Source: Candidatus Peregrinibacteria bacterium
GTDB taxonomy: Bacteria > Patescibacteriota > Gracilibacteria > UM-FILTER-43-11
Length of the DNA: 6,290 nt
Reading direction: 5' to 3'
Assembly (NCBI GenBank): GCA_030618315.1
Contig: JAUXDO010000066.1
Span: forward strand, 1-6,290
Positions within the stretch are counted from its first letter, which is position 1; the number at the start of each line of letters is the position of its first letter. A model generated the notes under the pieces. The model worked only from the letters and a program-made list of their open reading frames with translations, was not told where the DNA came from and made no database searches. Positions 5,528 to 6,290 of the stretch are shown here, piece after piece. The position numbers and the translations under genes were made by a program.

Positions 5528-6241
5528 TTAAATAGTGAATGGTGGGTTGTCTTTTCCAAACCCAAGTGAATCACTAGTTAAAGTATCTAAATCAGGATAT
5601 TGTCTTTTTATTGTTGCCAATTTTACCATTGTTCCGGTTTCCTTCCTGTTATCACTGCAAAAGCCTGTAGCTATTCTGTCTAAAGCAAATTTGCGATCCG
5701 CATGTGCTTCGTCTTTTTTAATTGAAGCGATTTCTTCATGATGCATTCCTAATAACCAAGCTGGAGGTGGATTGTGTCCACTTGATACAAAACTGCTAAC
5801 CAACCCTCTTCTCAATGCCTCTCGTGTGATATCAAAAGCATCAAGTTGTTTTGTTAATAAAACAAGTGCATATGCCCTGATTCTTGTTAAATTTTCTACA
5901 CATTTCACTTCAAATACGCTTGTTTGCTCCATTAATTTTTTTCTTTTGTCTTCTTCCCAGGCATCAAAAGATAATCTTGGCATATGTTTTGCAAACAGCT
6001 CTTCTGTGTTTAAATGTTTTCTTAAACCACTTTCTACATAAGCCACTAATATACCAAATAATTCTTCAACCCCTAATAGCTTTTCATCAAACACTGTTAA
6101 TATTCCCTCAATTTGGCCGCTTAAAACATCATCTATTTTTATTCTTTTTTGTTCTAAATAAGCAACAAGACCATTAATGTATTTTTCATTATAATCTTTA
6201 AGTAACAGCTCTTGTATATGAATGGTTATATTATCCTTCAT
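5528..6241 (-). CDS. uncharacterised 237-aa soluble helical protein
   Basis: I do not recognise this protein. It is a complete frame from ATG (6239-6241) to TAA (5528-5530), with no signal peptide or membrane segment. Residues 1-135 look mostly alpha-helical and charged. The middle has DAWEEDKRKKLMEQ (93-106) and one cysteine in EVKCVENLTRIRAYALVLL (111-129). The last third is distinctive: SGHNPPPAWLLGMHHEE (154-170), then basic helices KKDEAHADRKFALDRIATGF (175-194), an apparent second cysteine at 195, and a C-terminal tail GFGKDNPPFTI. HH at 167-168 with H156 and H180 could bind metal, but no known motif is complete. It converges on pilD with a 32-bp gap and probably has its own promoter at the right edge of the window. 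Several long frames on the opposite strand are shadows; this frame is longest and has the more protein-like composition. Confidence 0.75.
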   Translation of the reverse strand: MKDNITIHIQELLLKDYNEKYINGLVAYLEQKRIKIDDVLSGQIEGILTVFDEKLLGVEELFGILVAYVESGLRKHLNTEELFAKHMPRLSFDAWEEDKRKKLMEQTSVFEVKCVENLTRIRAYALVLLTKQLDAFDITREALRRGLVSSFVSSGHNPPPAWLLGMHHEEIASIKKDEAHADRKFALDRIATGFCSDNRKETGTMVKLATIKRQYPDLDTLTSDSLGFGKDNPPFTI

Positions 6242-6243
6242 GT

Positions 6244-6266
6244 ATTGTTATACAATGTGTATTATA
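6244..6266 (-). promoter_or_regulatory. possible promoter and small operator of the minus-strand gene
   Basis: On the minus strand a perfect TATAAT (6266-6261) lies 19 bases before the ATG, but no -35 box is recognisable before the window ends. Between it and the start is the inverted repeat ATTGT-n3-ACAAT (6244-6256), which would overlap the transcript start and could be a regulator site. The leader would be very short and has no Shine-Dalgarno. Confidence 0.3.
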
Positions 6267-6290
6267 TATTTTGGAAATAAGCTTATATTA

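Noticed and set aside
5535..6177. Plus-strand frames at 5535-5741, 5772-6041 and 5884-6177
   Set aside because: All lie opposite the 237-aa minus-strand gene, are shorter, overlap one another and have low-complexity F/L/S-rich translations typical of antisense shadows.
1..6290. CRISPR array, tRNA or rRNA genes, UGA recoding
   Set aside because: No regularly spaced direct repeats or cloverleaf-like segments were seen, and ComM ends properly at a TGA codon.

Overview
The window looks like a piece of a Candidatus Patescibacteria (CPR) chromosome, probably a Parcubacteria-type lineage. This is inferred from low GC, short spacers, translation starts in A/T-rich leaders without a Shine-Dalgarno sequence, an RNase J with a long basic N-terminal tail, a compact prepilin peptidase, and a REP-associated tyrosine transposase (RAYT) of the FQWQKSFHDHYIRN type. 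TGA is used as an ordinary stop (ComM ends in TGA), so UGA-recoding lineages such as Gracilibacteria are unlikely. Phylum is inference; no rRNA or other marker is present.

Layout, left to right. (1) 1-363: the 3' part of a RAYT gene, open in frame from the first base of the window, with a 34-bp perfect palindrome inside the reading frame. (2) 401-1918: complete ComM/YifB AAA+ ATPase. (3) 1915-2461: a RelB/RelE-type toxin-antitoxin pair with a strong sigma70-like promoter whose -35 box contains the comM stop codon and whose -10 box sits in an operator-like inverted repeat. (4) 2517-4475: RNase J with its own extended -10 promoter. (5) 4476-4733: the longest gene-free stretch (258 bp). It holds a 38-bp perfect palindrome of the same family as the one in the RAYT gene, framed by two imperfect inverted A/T-rich arms. 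(6) 4734-5495: type IV prepilin peptidase PilD. (7) 5528-6241, minus strand: an unrecognised 237-aa soluble helical protein, convergent with pilD.

Genes working together: ComM (branch migration during integration of incoming DNA) and PilD (type IV pilin maturation, needed for DNA uptake) would both serve natural transformation, but they lie apart under separate promoters, so this is a neighbourhood and not an operon. RNase J is a housekeeping RNA-decay and maturation enzyme. The toxin-antitoxin pair is a small self-contained insertion between housekeeping genes.

The most interesting signal is the palindrome family. The copy inside the RAYT coding sequence and the copy downstream of RNase J align over about 58 bases with three compensatory base-pair changes in the stem. 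This suggests a hairpin substrate family mobilised by, and also carried in frame within, its own transposase.
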